Source: Streptomyces toxytricini | Lineage (GTDB): Bacteria; Actinomycetota; Actinomycetes; Streptomycetales; Streptomycetaceae | Direction of reading: 5' to 3' | Assembly (NCBI RefSeq): GCF_014649915.1 | Contig: NZ_BMTY01000001.1 | Span: forward strand, 380,582-444,581 | DNA: 64,000 nucleotides | In this document: positions 1-8,517 of the stretch, piece by piece | Position numbering within the stretch: the stretch's first letter is position 1 | Layout: each line of letters opens with the position of its first letter | Position numbers and translations under genes: made by a program | The notes under the pieces: model-generated | Databases searched by the model: none | What the model saw: only the letters and a program-made list of their open reading frames with translations | What the model was told of the DNA's origin: nothing

Positions 1-304
1 CCATCACGACGATGAAGTCGACGCCCGCCGCCTTGCGGGTCTCCTCCGTGAGCGGCTGCAGGATCGCCGACGGGTTCGGGGACTGCAGGGCTTCGTGCAG
101 CCCGAGCGAGTGCGCAAAGGTTTCGGCGACGGACACCGACCGGTTGCGGGCCTCGCGCTCGACGTCACTGCGGGACTGCAGCACCAGCGCCAGCACGGCC
201 CCGGCGGCGAGCAGCACCACGATCGCCACCTGGAGGACGAATACCTGTGTGGCGACGCTCCGCGGGCGCTTCCCGCTCAGTGACCGCACCGATGTCCCCG
301 GCAC
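1..304 (-). CDS. Sensor histidine kinase, N-terminal part (cut by window edge)
   Basis: Only the first ~101 residues are in the window. A GTG start at 304 gives a short basic head, one hydrophobic segment at about residues 17-40, and the start of an extracytoplasmic sensor domain ending in GVDFIVVM. The order matches the kinase at 62347-64000 (RSLAGQLF / RSVATQVF before the membrane helix, then a DFVTIM / DFIVVM strand), so I infer a second CitA/DcuS-type kinase with a periplasmic Cache/PAS sensor for carboxylates. Catalytic domains lie outside. No clear ribosome-binding site precedes the GTG, so an upstream TTG is possible. Confidence 0.72.
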   Translation of the reverse strand, partial: MPGTSVRSLSGKRPRSVATQVFVLQVAIVVLLAAGAVLALVLQSRSDVEREARNRSVSVAETFAHSLGLHEALQSPNPSAILQPLTEETRKAAGVDFIVVM

Positions 305-430
305 GGGTTGCAAGGCTGGGTCACGAGACCATTTGTAGCACTGTCGCCGGGTGTGGGCCGGGAGCGGCGGACGGGCACGTCGGGCGGTGACGTTTCCACG
401 GCGGCAGCCGGGGGGCGCGCGGCGGTGCGC

Positions 431-868
431 TCAAAGGGCGTTCGGGCCCGTGTCGGCGCTGTCGCTGCCGCCGCCGCGAGCGGCGCGCCAGGTCGCGACG
501 ACCTCGTCGACGTCGAACGGGGCGAGCCGGAGGGGCGGGCCGGGCGGAGGCATCCGCAGGGCAGCGGCGATCTTGTCGTTGACCGCGGTGAGGATCTCCC
601 TGACGCGGCGCTCCGAGCGGGCCTCGCGGACCTCCTCCATCGCGTCCTCCGCCTCCTTGCGCAGGGCGAGGGACGGGGGGAGGGCCGCGAAGCCCTCGCG
701 GTGCACCTTCTGGCGGATCCACCACGTTTCGTCGTACGGGGCGTCCAGGGAGGGCAGCGGTTTGCCGAAGCCTTCCAGGTGGGCGAAATCGCCGCGGGCT
801 GTGGCTTCGCGGATCTGGCGGTCCACCCATGACTCGAAGTCGACGCCCGGGGGCTTGCGCTCGGTCAT
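431..868 (-). CDS. DUF1992 (DnaJ-C28-like conserved domain) protein
   Basis: A 145-residue soluble protein. It opens with a family-typical stretch (ESWVDRQIREA, then GFGKPLP and WWIRQKV) that identifies the DUF1992 family, whose eukaryotic members are called DNAJC28. Function is unknown. The ATG is preceded on the minus strand by AGGAGG five bases away, which fixes the start. It stands alone, divergent from the repeat element and MFS gene to its right. The C-terminal third is charged and likely helical, with a Gly/Ser/Asp-rich tail. Confidence 0.85.
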   Translation of the reverse strand: MTERKPPGVDFESWVDRQIREATARGDFAHLEGFGKPLPSLDAPYDETWWIRQKVHREGFAALPPSLALRKEAEDAMEEVREARSERRVREILTAVNDKIAAALRMPPPGPPLRLAPFDVDEVVATWRAARGGGSDSADTGPNAL

Positions 869-1014
869 GGTTCCTCCTGCGAGGGGTGTATGGGGCCCTG
901 CGGGGCGTACGGGGTCCAGGGTAGCGCCGGTGGGTTGCCCCGGGTTGCCGGGTTGCCGGGCCGCGGGGTTTGACGCTGTCGCGGGCTGCCGGGCCGTCGG
1001 GGTGGCGTGTGTGT

Positions 1015-1345
1015 GCCGCTGCGCGGGGCCGTTCCCCTCCCCGCCCCTTCCCGAAACCGGGCTCCGCCCGGGCCCGTTGCGGGGGCTCCGCCCCCGTACC
1101 CCCGCGCCTCAAACGCCGGCGGGGCTGGATCGGCGCCTCAGGCGCCGACGGGCTGGGTTCGTCAGGCGCCAGCGGGGCTGGGTTGGTGTTTCAGGCACCG
1201 GCAGGGCTGGACTGGCGTCTCAAACGCTGGCGGGGCTGGATGGGCGCCTCAGGCGCCGACAGGGCTGGACTGGCGTTCTCAAGCGTCGGCGGGGCGGAAT
1301 GGGCTCCTCAAGTGTCGGCTGGATTTCCGGCCCGTCCGGAGGTTG
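1015..1345. repeat. Hairpin plus eight-unit tandem repeat element
   Basis: The stretch begins with a C/G-rich block and a 7-bp hairpin (1080-1096, loop TCC), then about eight imperfect head-to-tail copies of a 28-30 bp unit from 1104 to 1335. The core is close to CTCAGGCGCCGGCGGGGCTG followed by GA and TGGCG. Several copies contain a GGCGCC-TCA-GGCGCC dyad, so each can fold on itself. Copies differ by scattered substitutions, not by indels. I know of similar C/G-rich intergenic repeats in Streptomyces, but copy number elsewhere cannot be seen here. Stray ORFs across it have no coherent domain. Confidence 0.7.
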
Positions 1346-1378
1346 CGCTTCGGGGCCCTGGGGGCCTCAGCCCGAAAG

Positions 1379-1438
1379 TATCTTGACGTCGAGATTAATG
1401 CGCGGCAGGCTGTCGCGAAGTATCTCGATGTCGAGATA
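1379..1438. promoter_or_regulatory. Two near-identical palindromic operators before the MFS gene
   Basis: Two 18-bp dyads, TATCTTGACGTCGAGATT (1379-1396) and TATCTCGATGTCGAGATA (1421-1438), lie 42 bp apart centre to centre, about four helical turns. They sit 28-87 bp upstream of the MFS start, where promoter elements are expected. The TATCTCGA half-site resembles sites used by MarR-family regulators, but no regulator gene is adjacent. Confidence 0.7.
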
Positions 1439-1465
1439 GTTTTTTTGGGGGAGCGGAGGCTTGGC

Positions 1466-2803
1466 ATGCAGGGTCGGGGGCGTTCGGGTGGGTTGATGGC
1501 GCAGGTGCGGCGGCCGCCCGGGGGGCGCGACGCGCGGATCATGCTGCTTGCGCAGCTGCTCGACCGGGTCGGGACCGGGGTGTGGGCCGCCTCGTCCGTT
1601 CTCTACTTCACGTTCGTCATCGGGCTCGACGCGGGGCGGCTGGGGCTCATGGTCGGGGCGGGCGCCGTGGCAGGGATCGCCGGGTCGCCGCTCGCCGGGC
1701 ACCTCGCCGACCGGTTCGCCGTCCGCCCCATGCTCATCGCCTGTCACGTCGTGCGGCTGCTCGCGCTGTGTGCGTTGCTCGCGACCACCCGGTACGAGGT
1801 CCTGCTGCTGCTCGTCGCCCTCACCCAGCTGGGCGACCGTGCGGCCAAGACCCTGGAGATGCTCTTCGCCACCCGCGTCGCCGGCGAGCGGCGCGGCACC
1901 TACCTGGCGCTGTCGCGCAGCGCCGCCAACGCCGGATACGCCATCGGTGCCGGCATCGCCGCCCTCGGGCTGGCCGTGGGCACCCGCGGCGCGTACGAGG
2001 TGCTCATCCTCGGCAACGCCCTGTCCTTCCTCGTCGCGGCGCTGCTCGTCGGGCGCACGCGCGAGCCCCGCGGGCACGGGCGTCTCGTCGCCCCGGCGGG
2101 GGAGGAGGCTCCCCCGGCCGGTGCGGCCGCGGACCGGGTCGGCGGAAGTCCGTGGCGGGACAGGGGCTACCTGCGGTTCGTGGTGTTGGACATTCCCATG
2201 AACCTCGACGACTCCCTCCTCAACGTCGGGCTGCCGCTGTGGCTGATCCACCACACCGACGCGCCTCACGCGCTCGTGCCGGCCGTCCTCGCGGTCAACA
2301 CCGTCCTCACCGTGCTGCTCCAGCTGGCCGTCTCCGCCCGGGTCCACCAGCCGGAGCAGGCCGCGCGGGCCGCCGGCTGGTACGGGCTCGCCGTGCTCGG
2401 CGCCTGCGTCCTGCTCGCCCTCACGCCGGCCCGCGGTGCCTGGGCCGCCTCGGCGGCCCTCATGGCGGCGGCCGTGCTCGTCACCGCCGCCGAGCTGGTG
2501 CGCTCGGTGACCTCGTGGGAGCTCGCAGTATCCCTCGCGCCCCGGGAGGCGCGCGCCTCGTACCTGGGCGTCGCGGGGATCTCCCCGTCGGTCCAGAAGG
2601 CCGTCGGCCCGCTGCTGCTGACCGGGGCGGTCATGGCCGCGGGGCCCGCCGGCTGGCTCGGGCTGGGGGCCGCCGTCGCCGGCCTGTCCCTCGTACAGCG
2701 GCGTGCGGCCCTGCGGCGCCTGGCCGCCCTGTGCCCCCGGCCGGCCGCAGGAGGCGCGGACGGGGTGGCGAGGGAAGGGGGCGGCCCGGTCCGGGCCGGA
2801 TGA
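1466..2803 (+). CDS. MFS transporter (drug-efflux-like)
   Basis: About 445 residues with a twelve-helix MFS profile. The loop after helix 2 has GHLADRF, a variant of the MFS GxLaDrxGrr signature. The second half (NVGLPLWLIHHTDAP) is clearly paralogous to the MFS protein at 56784-58067. The ATG at 1466 was chosen because GGAGG lies six bases upstream; the frame is open further upstream but runs through the repeat element. The substrate cannot be told. The two palindromes upstream suggest regulation by a dimeric repressor acting from elsewhere. Confidence 0.85.
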   Translation: MQGRGRSGGLMAQVRRPPGGRDARIMLLAQLLDRVGTGVWAASSVLYFTFVIGLDAGRLGLMVGAGAVAGIAGSPLAGHLADRFAVRPMLIACHVVRLLALCALLATTRYEVLLLLVALTQLGDRAAKTLEMLFATRVAGERRGTYLALSRSAANAGYAIGAGIAALGLAVGTRGAYEVLILGNALSFLVAALLVGRTREPRGHGRLVAPAGEEAPPAGAAADRVGGSPWRDRGYLRFVVLDIPMNLDDSLLNVGLPLWLIHHTDAPHALVPAVLAVNTVLTVLLQLAVSARVHQPEQAARAAGWYGLAVLGACVLLALTPARGAWAASAALMAAAVLVTAAELVRSVTSWELAVSLAPREARASYLGVAGISPSVQKAVGPLLLTGAVMAAGPAGWLGLGAAVAGLSLVQRRAALRRLAALCPRPAAGGADGVAREGGGPVRAG

Positions 2804-2928
2804 GTCCCGGCGCGGAGCCGCGTCGGGGGTCACAATGGCGTCGGGACGCGCAGGTCGGCGCGGTGGCAGCCCCGCGCGGGGTGTTCAGGCGGGTTCGGAC
2901 GGGGAGCCCCGGATGTCGTTGACCCGGT

Positions 2929-2953
2929 GAATTTTCTCCCCCGGGCCGGGTAT
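2929..2953 (+). promoter_or_regulatory. SigB/SigF-type promoter candidate for the anti-sigma gene
   Basis: GAAT at 2929, a 15-bp spacer and GGGTAT at 2948-2953 fit the pattern reported for Streptomyces SigB-group promoters (GNNT, 14-16 bp, GGGTAT/C). It lies 115 bp before the anti-sigma start and just before the small ORF at 2997. Confidence 0.45.
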
Positions 2954-2996
2954 GCGGGCTTGGGCAGCCCCGAGGGCAGGCAGGAGACAGAGCACG

Positions 2997-3071
2997 ATGG
3001 TGCGGCGGTTCTCGTTCGATGCGACCGCGGCGGATGCGGTAGCCGCCGGCGCGGCAGGGGAGGGCCCATGA
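2997..3071 (+). CDS. Possible 24-residue leader ORF coupled to the anti-sigma gene
   Basis: ATG at 2997 opens a 24-codon frame (starts MVRRFSFDATAAD) with G/C-rich third positions. Its TGA overlaps the next ATG in an ATGA junction at 3068-3071, an arrangement typical of translational coupling. An AGGAG lies about 10 bases upstream. No homology is recognised and the frame is short enough to be chance. Confidence 0.3.
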   Translation: MVRRFSFDATAADAVAAGAAGEGP

Positions 3072-3562
3072 GCGAGGACGTCCGCAGGCTGTCCCTCGGC
3101 GCAGGCACCGCGGGAATCGTCGCCCGGTGCCGCGACTTCACCCGGCAGGCGCTCGCCGACTGGCACTGGCTGATCCCGCCCGCCGCCCCCGTGACGGCTC
3201 CGGGCGCCGCAGGGCACCACCTGAACGGCGTAAGTCCCGCAGCGGCCCCGGACGACTGGGTGGCGGCCGTCGAGGACGTGCTGCTCATGGTGTCCGAGCT
3301 GGTCGGCAACGCCTGCCTGCACGCGGGCGGCCCCCAGGACTTCGTCCTGCGCCACTCGGACGGCCTGCTGCGCGTGGAGGTCGGCGACGGGAGCCCCGAG
3401 CACCCCCGCCGCCGATCGAACACCAACCCCGCGCTCCCCGGCGGCCACGGCCTGCTGGTCGTCGACCGCCTGGCCCGCAGCTGGGGCTGGGAGGCCTACC
3501 CCGACGGACGCGTCGGAAAGACCGTGTGGGCCGAGGTGGCGGCCCCCTCGCCCCCGGCGTGA
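3068..3562 (+). CDS. HATPase_c_2 anti-sigma regulatory factor (RsbW-like)
   Basis: 164 residues. A Bergerat-fold ATPase of the anti-sigma serine kinase class is shown by the N-box SELVGNACLHAGG (Glu and Asn for Mg-ATP), the VEVGDGS G1 box and the GGHGLLVVDRLA G2 box. Such proteins bind SigB/SigF-type sigma factors and phosphorylate STAS antagonists. The neighbouring convergent gene encodes exactly such a sigma factor, though no STAS gene is in the window. GGGGAGGG just upstream fixes the ATG at 3068. Confidence 0.87.
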   Translation: MSEDVRRLSLGAGTAGIVARCRDFTRQALADWHWLIPPAAPVTAPGAAGHHLNGVSPAAAPDDWVAAVEDVLLMVSELVGNACLHAGGPQDFVLRHSDGLLRVEVGDGSPEHPRRRSNTNPALPGGHGLLVVDRLARSWGWEAYPDGRVGKTVWAEVAAPSPPA

Positions 3563-3621
3563 CGAGCCGCACCGTGACGAGCCGCGCCACGGGGCCCGGG
3601 TGGTCCGCCGGCACAGTCCGG

Positions 3622-4449
3622 TTACGAGTCCTCTTCCAGGAGCCCGGCCCGCAGCTTGGCCAGGGTGCGGCTCAGCAGCCGCGAGACGTGCATCTGCGAC
3701 AGGCCCAGCCGCTCGCCGATCTCCGACTGGGTCAGCTCGTCCCCGAAGCGCAGCGACAGCAGCGTCCGCTCGCGCGGGGGCAGCGTCTCAAGGATCGGCT
3801 TGAGCGACTCCAGGCACTCGATCCGGTCGTACGCGGCCTCGTCCTCGCCGATCGCGGCCCGGTGTCCGACGTGGGCACGGCGCTCGCCCTCCTCACGCTC
3901 CGGCACGTCCAGGGAGCGCGCCGAGTAGGCGTGCGAGGCCTTCAGGCCCTCCGCGAACTCCTCTTCCGAAACGTGCAGGTGCTCGGCGATCTCCGCGTCC
4001 GTGGGCTCGCGGCCCAGCTCCTGCTCCAGCGCGTCGTGCGCCTTCGCGGTGTCGATCCGCAGCTCCTGGAGCCGGCGGGGCACCCGGACGGCCCAGCTCG
4101 TGTCGCGGAAGAACCGCTTCATCTCGCCGGTGATCGTGGGCAGCGCGAACGTCGTGAACTCGACCCCGCGCTCCGGGTCGAACCGGTTGATCGCCTTGAT
4201 CAGGCCGATCGTGCCGACCTGGACGATGTCCTCCATCGGCTCGCTGCGCCCGCGGAAGCGGCGGGCGGCGTACTTCACCAGGCTCAGGTTGAGTTCGACG
4301 AGCGTGTTGCGCACGTACGAATACGCGGCGCTCCCCTCGTCGAGCGCCCGCAGCCTGCGGAACAGGGTCTCCGACAGGGTACGGGCCTCGCCGGTACTGA
4401 CGCCCAGCGTGTCCTGCGGGATGCCTTCGGTGACCTCGGTGCTGTGCAT
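3622..4449 (-). CDS. RNA polymerase sigma factor, SigB/SigF/SigG family
   Basis: 275 residues with sigma regions 2, 3 and 4 in order: EDIVQVGTIGLIKAINRFDP (region 2), the RVPRRLQELR segment and GREPTDAEIAEHLHVSEEE (region 3), and LSLRFGDELTQSEIGERLGLSQMHVSRLL (helix-turn-helix of region 4). This is the stress and sporulation sigma group of Streptomyces. It converges on the anti-sigma gene, with 59 bp between stop codons. A SigB-type promoter lies 75 bp upstream, so it may transcribe itself. Confidence 0.92.
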   Translation of the reverse strand: MHSTEVTEGIPQDTLGVSTGEARTLSETLFRRLRALDEGSAAYSYVRNTLVELNLSLVKYAARRFRGRSEPMEDIVQVGTIGLIKAINRFDPERGVEFTTFALPTITGEMKRFFRDTSWAVRVPRRLQELRIDTAKAHDALEQELGREPTDAEIAEHLHVSEEEFAEGLKASHAYSARSLDVPEREEGERRAHVGHRAAIGEDEAAYDRIECLESLKPILETLPPRERTLLSLRFGDELTQSEIGERLGLSQMHVSRLLSRTLAKLRAGLLEEDS

Positions 4450-4524
4450 TCTCGCTCCTCCGACGGGCGGTCGCGCCGCAACGGGCGATGCGGGTAGGCC
4501 GTCTCGTGAGCTGTCCCGGGATAT

Positions 4525-4550
4525 ATACCCCGAGCACACCGGCCCGAAGC
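4525..4550 (-). promoter_or_regulatory. SigB/SigF-type promoter candidate for the sigma gene
   Basis: On the minus strand GCTT (4550-4547), 16 bp, then GGGTAT (4530-4525) matches the GNNT-N14-16-GGGTAT pattern. It lies about 75 bp before the sigma ATG, and GGGTATATATCCC also makes a small dyad over the -10. Confidence 0.5.
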
Positions 4551-4586
4551 GGAATGCACTCTCGCAAACCACCCACCGCGCACCGG

Positions 4587-5714
4587 TCAGCGTCCCGCGG
4601 AAGGCGAGCGCAGCGCCTGGCGGGCGGCCCAGACGACCGACACCAGGGGCACCGCCACCACGGCCCCCACGACGCCCGCCGCGATGGCCCCCGCTACCAC
4701 CGAGACGGCCACGACCAGCGGGTGCAGCCGCACCGCCCAGCTCATCAGCAGCGGATGCAGCACATGCCCCTCCAGTTGCCCGATGACCACGATCAGCACC
4801 ACCACCAGCCCCGCAACCAGCGGACCCTTCGAGGCCAGTGCCACGACCACGGCCACGGCGAGGGCGAGTGGGGAGCCGATCAGCGGTACGAACGCGGCGG
4901 CGAACTCCAGCAGCGCGAGCGGAACCGCCAGCGGTACGCCGAGCGCGTACAGCGCGACGCCCACCAGCACCGCGTTCGTCGCGGCCACCAGCACGATCCC
5001 GTGCGTGTACCCGGTGAAGGTGCGCCACGCCGCCCGGCCCGCGACCGCCACGCGCTCGGCGGCGCGCGGCGGGAACTGCTCGCACAGCCAGCGCCAGTGG
5101 CGGTCGCCGGAGGCGATGAAGAAGATCGCGCAGAACAGGCCGAGCGCTGCGACGGCCAGCACCTGCACCAGCCGCCCGGCGCCGCTCAGCGCCGTGGCGA
5201 GCAGCGCCTCGCGGTGGCCGGAGAGGTACGCGCCGATCCGCTCCCGCAAGCCGGTCAGCGCCTCGGGGTCCAGGTTCAGCGGAGGCCGCTGGAGGTACGG
5301 CAGCAGCCGGTCCACGCCGTCGCGGAACTCGGCGACCAGGGAGGACCACCCCGCGGCGACGGTCTCGCCGACGAACGCGAGCACGCCCAGCAGGACCGCC
5401 GCACTTCCGACGAGCGCGCAGGCCACGGCCGCGGGGCGCGGCATCCACCGGTTCAGCCGGTCGGCGGCGGGCCGCAGCAGGGCGGTTCCGACCAGCCCGA
5501 GGAACACGGCCACCGCAACCTCGTGGAACCTGCCCAGCACCGTGAACGCGGCGTAGACCGCCGCGCCCACCACCAGCAGCCGCCAGGCGTACTCCGACGC
5601 GGTGCGCAGCGCGGGCGACACGCGCGGCGGCACGCCCTTCCCGCCGGTCCGTCGTGCGTCCGGCCGGCGCGCACCCGCCCGGACGCGCGTCCGCGTCCCG
5701 GATCGCCTCTCCAC
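4587..5714 (-). CDS. AI-2E family transporter / YdiK-PerM-like membrane protein
   Basis: About 375 residues with a paired N-terminal helix set, a long amphipathic soluble segment (res ~100-170), and C-terminal helices containing FVPLIGSPLALAVAVVVAL and GQLEGHVLHPLLMSW, the family hallmark near the C-terminus. The family includes the AI-2 exporter TqsA, but most members have no proven substrate. I chose GTG at 5714 because AGAGGGGG lies about 9 bases upstream; a GTG at 5633 is also possible. The first ~30 residues are Arg-rich. Confidence 0.85.
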   Translation of the reverse strand: MERRSGTRTRVRAGARRPDARRTGGKGVPPRVSPALRTASEYAWRLLVVGAAVYAAFTVLGRFHEVAVAVFLGLVGTALLRPAADRLNRWMPRPAAVACALVGSAAVLLGVLAFVGETVAAGWSSLVAEFRDGVDRLLPYLQRPPLNLDPEALTGLRERIGAYLSGHREALLATALSGAGRLVQVLAVAALGLFCAIFFIASGDRHWRWLCEQFPPRAAERVAVAGRAAWRTFTGYTHGIVLVAATNAVLVGVALYALGVPLAVPLALLEFAAAFVPLIGSPLALAVAVVVALASKGPLVAGLVVVLIVVIGQLEGHVLHPLLMSWAVRLHPLVVAVSVVAGAIAAGVVGAVVAVPLVSVVWAARQALRSPSAGR

Positions 5715-5954
5715 CTGAGCGCACCCCCTCTGCCCACGGCCGCCGGGGCCGCCTGCCCTACGAGGTCCCACGCCGGGCCGTGCCCCCCACGCGCCCGCGG
5801 CCGGATTCGCCCGAACGAAGCCCCGACCTGCCGGAAGGTTCAATTCCGGATGCTGCCGTTCCTGCCATGCTTGAGACAGGTGCGCCAGGGCAGACGCACG
5901 GCGCCCGCCGAGGAGGCACAGGCCTCCCGGGCACGGACCGAAGGAGTGAGCCTG

Positions 5955-6539
5955 GTGCGCATCGCGTTTCTGACCGCGCCCGAAGGGGTCGAGGAGATCG
6001 AACTCACCCAGCCCTGGAAGGCGGTGCTCGAGGCCGGGTGGATCCCGCGGCTGGTCTCGACGGAGCCGGGGGACGTGCGCGCGTACCGGCACCTCGACAA
6101 GGCGGGCCGCCACAGCGTCGACGACGTCGTCGGCGAGGCCGAAGGCGGCGACGGCGACAGCAGCCCGGCCGCCCTCGCCGCCGGCTTCGACGCCCTCGTC
6201 CTGCCCGGCGGCGTCGCCAATCCGGACGCCCTCCGCATGCACGGGGGAGCCGTCGAGTTCGTCCGCCACTTCGTCGACGCCGGCAAGCCCGTCGCCGCGA
6301 TCTGCCACGCCCCCTGGACGCTCGTGGAGGCGGGCGCCGTGAGCGGGCGTATCCTGACCTCCTGGCCGAGTCTGGCCACCGACATCCGCAACGCGGGCGG
6401 CACCTGGGTGGACGAGGAGGTCCACGTCTGCCGGGCGGCGCCCTCCCCCCTGGTCACCAGCCGCAAGCCGGCCGACCTGGACGCCTTCTGTGCCGCGCTC
6501 GTCGAGGAGTTCGGGGGACATGGCAACCGTCGGGGTTGA
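5955..6539 (+). CDS. DJ-1/PfpI-family class I glutamine amidotransferase-like protein
   Basis: 194 residues. It has the DJ-1/PfpI fold signature: [11 protein letters not shown], then the nucleophile elbow AAICHAPW with Cys117-His118, and [14 protein letters not shown]. PfpI members act as proteases, deglycases or chaperones; the exact activity is not predictable. GTG at 5955 follows AAGGAG by 8 bases. The last 20 bp overlap the start of the ligase gene at 6520, so the two are probably co-translated. Confidence 0.88.
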   Translation: MRIAFLTAPEGVEEIELTQPWKAVLEAGWIPRLVSTEPGDVRAYRHLDKAGRHSVDDVVGEAEGGDGDSSPAALAAGFDALVLPGGVANPDALRMHGGAVEFVRHFVDAGKPVAAICHAPWTLVEAGAVSGRILTSWPSLATDIRNAGGTWVDEEVHVCRAAPSPLVTSRKPADLDAFCAALVEEFGGHGNRRG

Positions 6540-7614
6540 GGAAGAGTACGTCCTGCTCGATCCGCTCACGCGCCTTCCCGTGGCGCGGGCCGAGGACGTC
6601 CGCGTCGGAGCGGGCCTCGCGTCGATGGTCGACGAGGGCGAGGTGCAGCACGAGCTGCTCCAGGCGCAGGTCGAGGTCGCCACCCCCGTGTGCAGCGACC
6701 TGGAAGAGGTGGGCGGCCACCTGCTGCGGCTGCGGCATGCGGTGGGTTCCGCGGCCGAGGAGCTCGGCTGCCGGCTCGCCACCTCCGCCACCGCGCCGCT
6801 GCGCGACGGCGTACCGCCCGCCATCACCCAGGAGGCGCGCTACCTCAAGATGCGCGAGGAGGCCCGGCGCCTGGTCGACGAGCAGCTGATCAACGGCATG
6901 CACGTCCACGTCGGCGTCCCCGACCGGGAGACCGGGCTCGCCGTCATCAACCGGCTGCGGGGCTGGCTGCCCACGCTGCTGGCCATGTCGGCGAACTCCC
7001 CCATCTGGGACGGCCGCGACACGGGCTTCGCCAGCTGGCGCACCCTCGTCTTCGGCCGCTGGCCGGTGGCGGGGCCGCCGCCCTACTTCCCCACCCTCGC
7101 CGACTACGAGCAGCGCGTCGACGCACTCCAGGAAGCCGGCGTCATCGCCGACCGGGGACAGCTGTACTGGCACGCCAGGCTGTCCGAGCGCTACCCCACC
7201 GTGGAGGTGAGGTGCCTGGACGTGCAGATCGACGCGGTCGACGCGGTCCTCCTCGCCGGCATCGTCCGGGCCCTGGTCACCACCGCGATCGCGGAGGAGA
7301 AGGCCGGTGCCCCGCAGCCCCAGTGCGCGCAGGAGCTGCTCCAGGCGTCCATGTGGCACGCCGCCCGGCACGGCCTCGGCGGCACCCTGATGGACCCGGA
7401 CGGGCGGCGGCACAGCGCCGGCGACGTCCTGTGCATGATGCTGCAGCACATCACCCCCGCCCTGGAGGACGCCGGCGACCTGCGCGAGGTCAGCGGCCTG
7501 CTGCACCGGCTGCTCCAGCAGGGCACCCCGGCGGACCGCCAGCGCCGGGCCCTCGCCGAAGGCGGCATGCCGGCGCTGCTCGACCTCATCACCGCCCACG
7601 GCCCCGCCGCCTGA
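6520..7614 (+). CDS. YbdK-type carboxylate-amine ligase (glutamate-cysteine ligase 2 family)
   Basis: 364 residues starting [14 protein letters not shown], the family's ATP/Mg-binding opening. [24 protein letters not shown] and [12 protein letters not shown] are conserved blocks of the GCS2/YbdK fold. Members join an amine to a carboxylate with weak gamma-glutamylcysteine synthetase activity. Actinomycetes use mycothiol rather than glutathione, so the physiological product is uncertain. It overlaps the PfpI gene by 20 bp. Confidence 0.9.
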   Translation: MATVGVEEEYVLLDPLTRLPVARAEDVRVGAGLASMVDEGEVQHELLQAQVEVATPVCSDLEEVGGHLLRLRHAVGSAAEELGCRLATSATAPLRDGVPPAITQEARYLKMREEARRLVDEQLINGMHVHVGVPDRETGLAVINRLRGWLPTLLAMSANSPIWDGRDTGFASWRTLVFGRWPVAGPPPYFPTLADYEQRVDALQEAGVIADRGQLYWHARLSERYPTVEVRCLDVQIDAVDAVLLAGIVRALVTTAIAEEKAGAPQPQCAQELLQASMWHAARHGLGGTLMDPDGRRHSAGDVLCMMLQHITPALEDAGDLREVSGLLHRLLQQGTPADRQRRALAEGGMPALLDLITAHGPAA

Positions 7615-7721
7615 GGCGCCGGTCGGAGCCCGGGCGCCCGTACGGCCGCCCGGGCCCGGCCCGAGGTGCGGGCCACCGGCCCCGAGGTGAGGATGAGCGG
7701 GACAAGGACGGAGCGTGAACC

Positions 7722-8516
7722 GTGGAGATTTCTACGAGGGAGGTCTTCGGCGCCCCGTGCTGGGTGAGCCTCATGGCCCGCGACCTCCAGCAGGCGCAGG
7801 AGTTCTACGGCACCGTGCTCGGCTGGAAGTTCCGGACCGCCCGCCTCGGCGACACGTTCACCGTCGCCGAGGCGGACGGGGTGCCGGTCGCCGGGATCGG
7901 GGCGATGGGCGGCGACGTCGTCGTCGCCCCCGCCTGGACGCCCTACTTCGCCGTCGAGGACGCCGACGTGGCCACGGACCGCATCCGCGAGCGCAGCGGC
8001 ACCATCGCGGTGGGACCGGTGTCCTTCGCCAACGGCGGCCGCGGCGCGCTGGCCGCCGACCGGGAGGGCGCAGTCTTCGGCATCTGGCAGGGCGGGGTCC
8101 GCGCCGACTGGCGCGTGGGCCGGGGCCCCGCCCCCGCCTGGCTGGAACTCCGCACCCGCGACGCCTTCGAGGCGGCCATGTTCTACGGCGAGGTCCTGGA
8201 ATGGGCCACGGGCCGCGCCGGCTGCTGCGAGGTCGCCTACGAGGACGACCAGGTCGTCCTGCGCCAGACGGGCGAGCCCGTCGCCCGCCTCAACGGCGGC
8301 ATCACCGACGCGACGGCCCACGTCCCGGAGTCCCGGCCCCGCTGGCACGTCTACTTCCGGGTCCGCGACCTGGACGAGGCCATCGACTCCGTCGGCGCCG
8401 CCGGCGGCACCACCCTCTCCACGATCGTCTCCGGCCCCGACGCACGGTGGGTCACCGTCCGCGACCCCGAAGGGGCGATGCTGACCCTCACCGCCGCGCG
8501 GGCCCCGGAGGGCTGA
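7722..8516 (+). CDS. Two-domain VOC (glyoxalase/bleomycin-resistance-like) protein
   Basis: 264 residues built of two vicinal-oxygen-chelate repeats, about res 8-115 and 140-258, each with the F/MFYG(T/E)VLxW signature. Metal ligands are not conserved clearly enough to assign an enzyme activity. GTG is the start and no strong ribosome-binding site is visible. The stop is followed at once by the TDT-like gene, whose ribosome-binding site (GGAGGG, 8507-8512) is inside this gene's last codons. Confidence 0.85.
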   Translation: MEISTREVFGAPCWVSLMARDLQQAQEFYGTVLGWKFRTARLGDTFTVAEADGVPVAGIGAMGGDVVVAPAWTPYFAVEDADVATDRIRERSGTIAVGPVSFANGGRGALAADREGAVFGIWQGGVRADWRVGRGPAPAWLELRTRDAFEAAMFYGEVLEWATGRAGCCEVAYEDDQVVLRQTGEPVARLNGGITDATAHVPESRPRWHVYFRVRDLDEAIDSVGAAGGTTLSTIVSGPDARWVTVRDPEGAMLTLTAARAPEG

Positions 8517-8517
8517 C

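Noticed and set aside
1104..1335. Possible CRISPR array from the tandem units
   Set aside because: The units are contiguous and imperfect, with no unique spacers between them, and no cas gene is near.
3622..5724. 700-codon minus-strand frame joining the sigma gene to a longer N-terminus
   Set aside because: The upstream part is antisense-like Arg/Ala filler overlapping the AI-2E gene in another frame; the ATG at 4449 fits the sigma family length.
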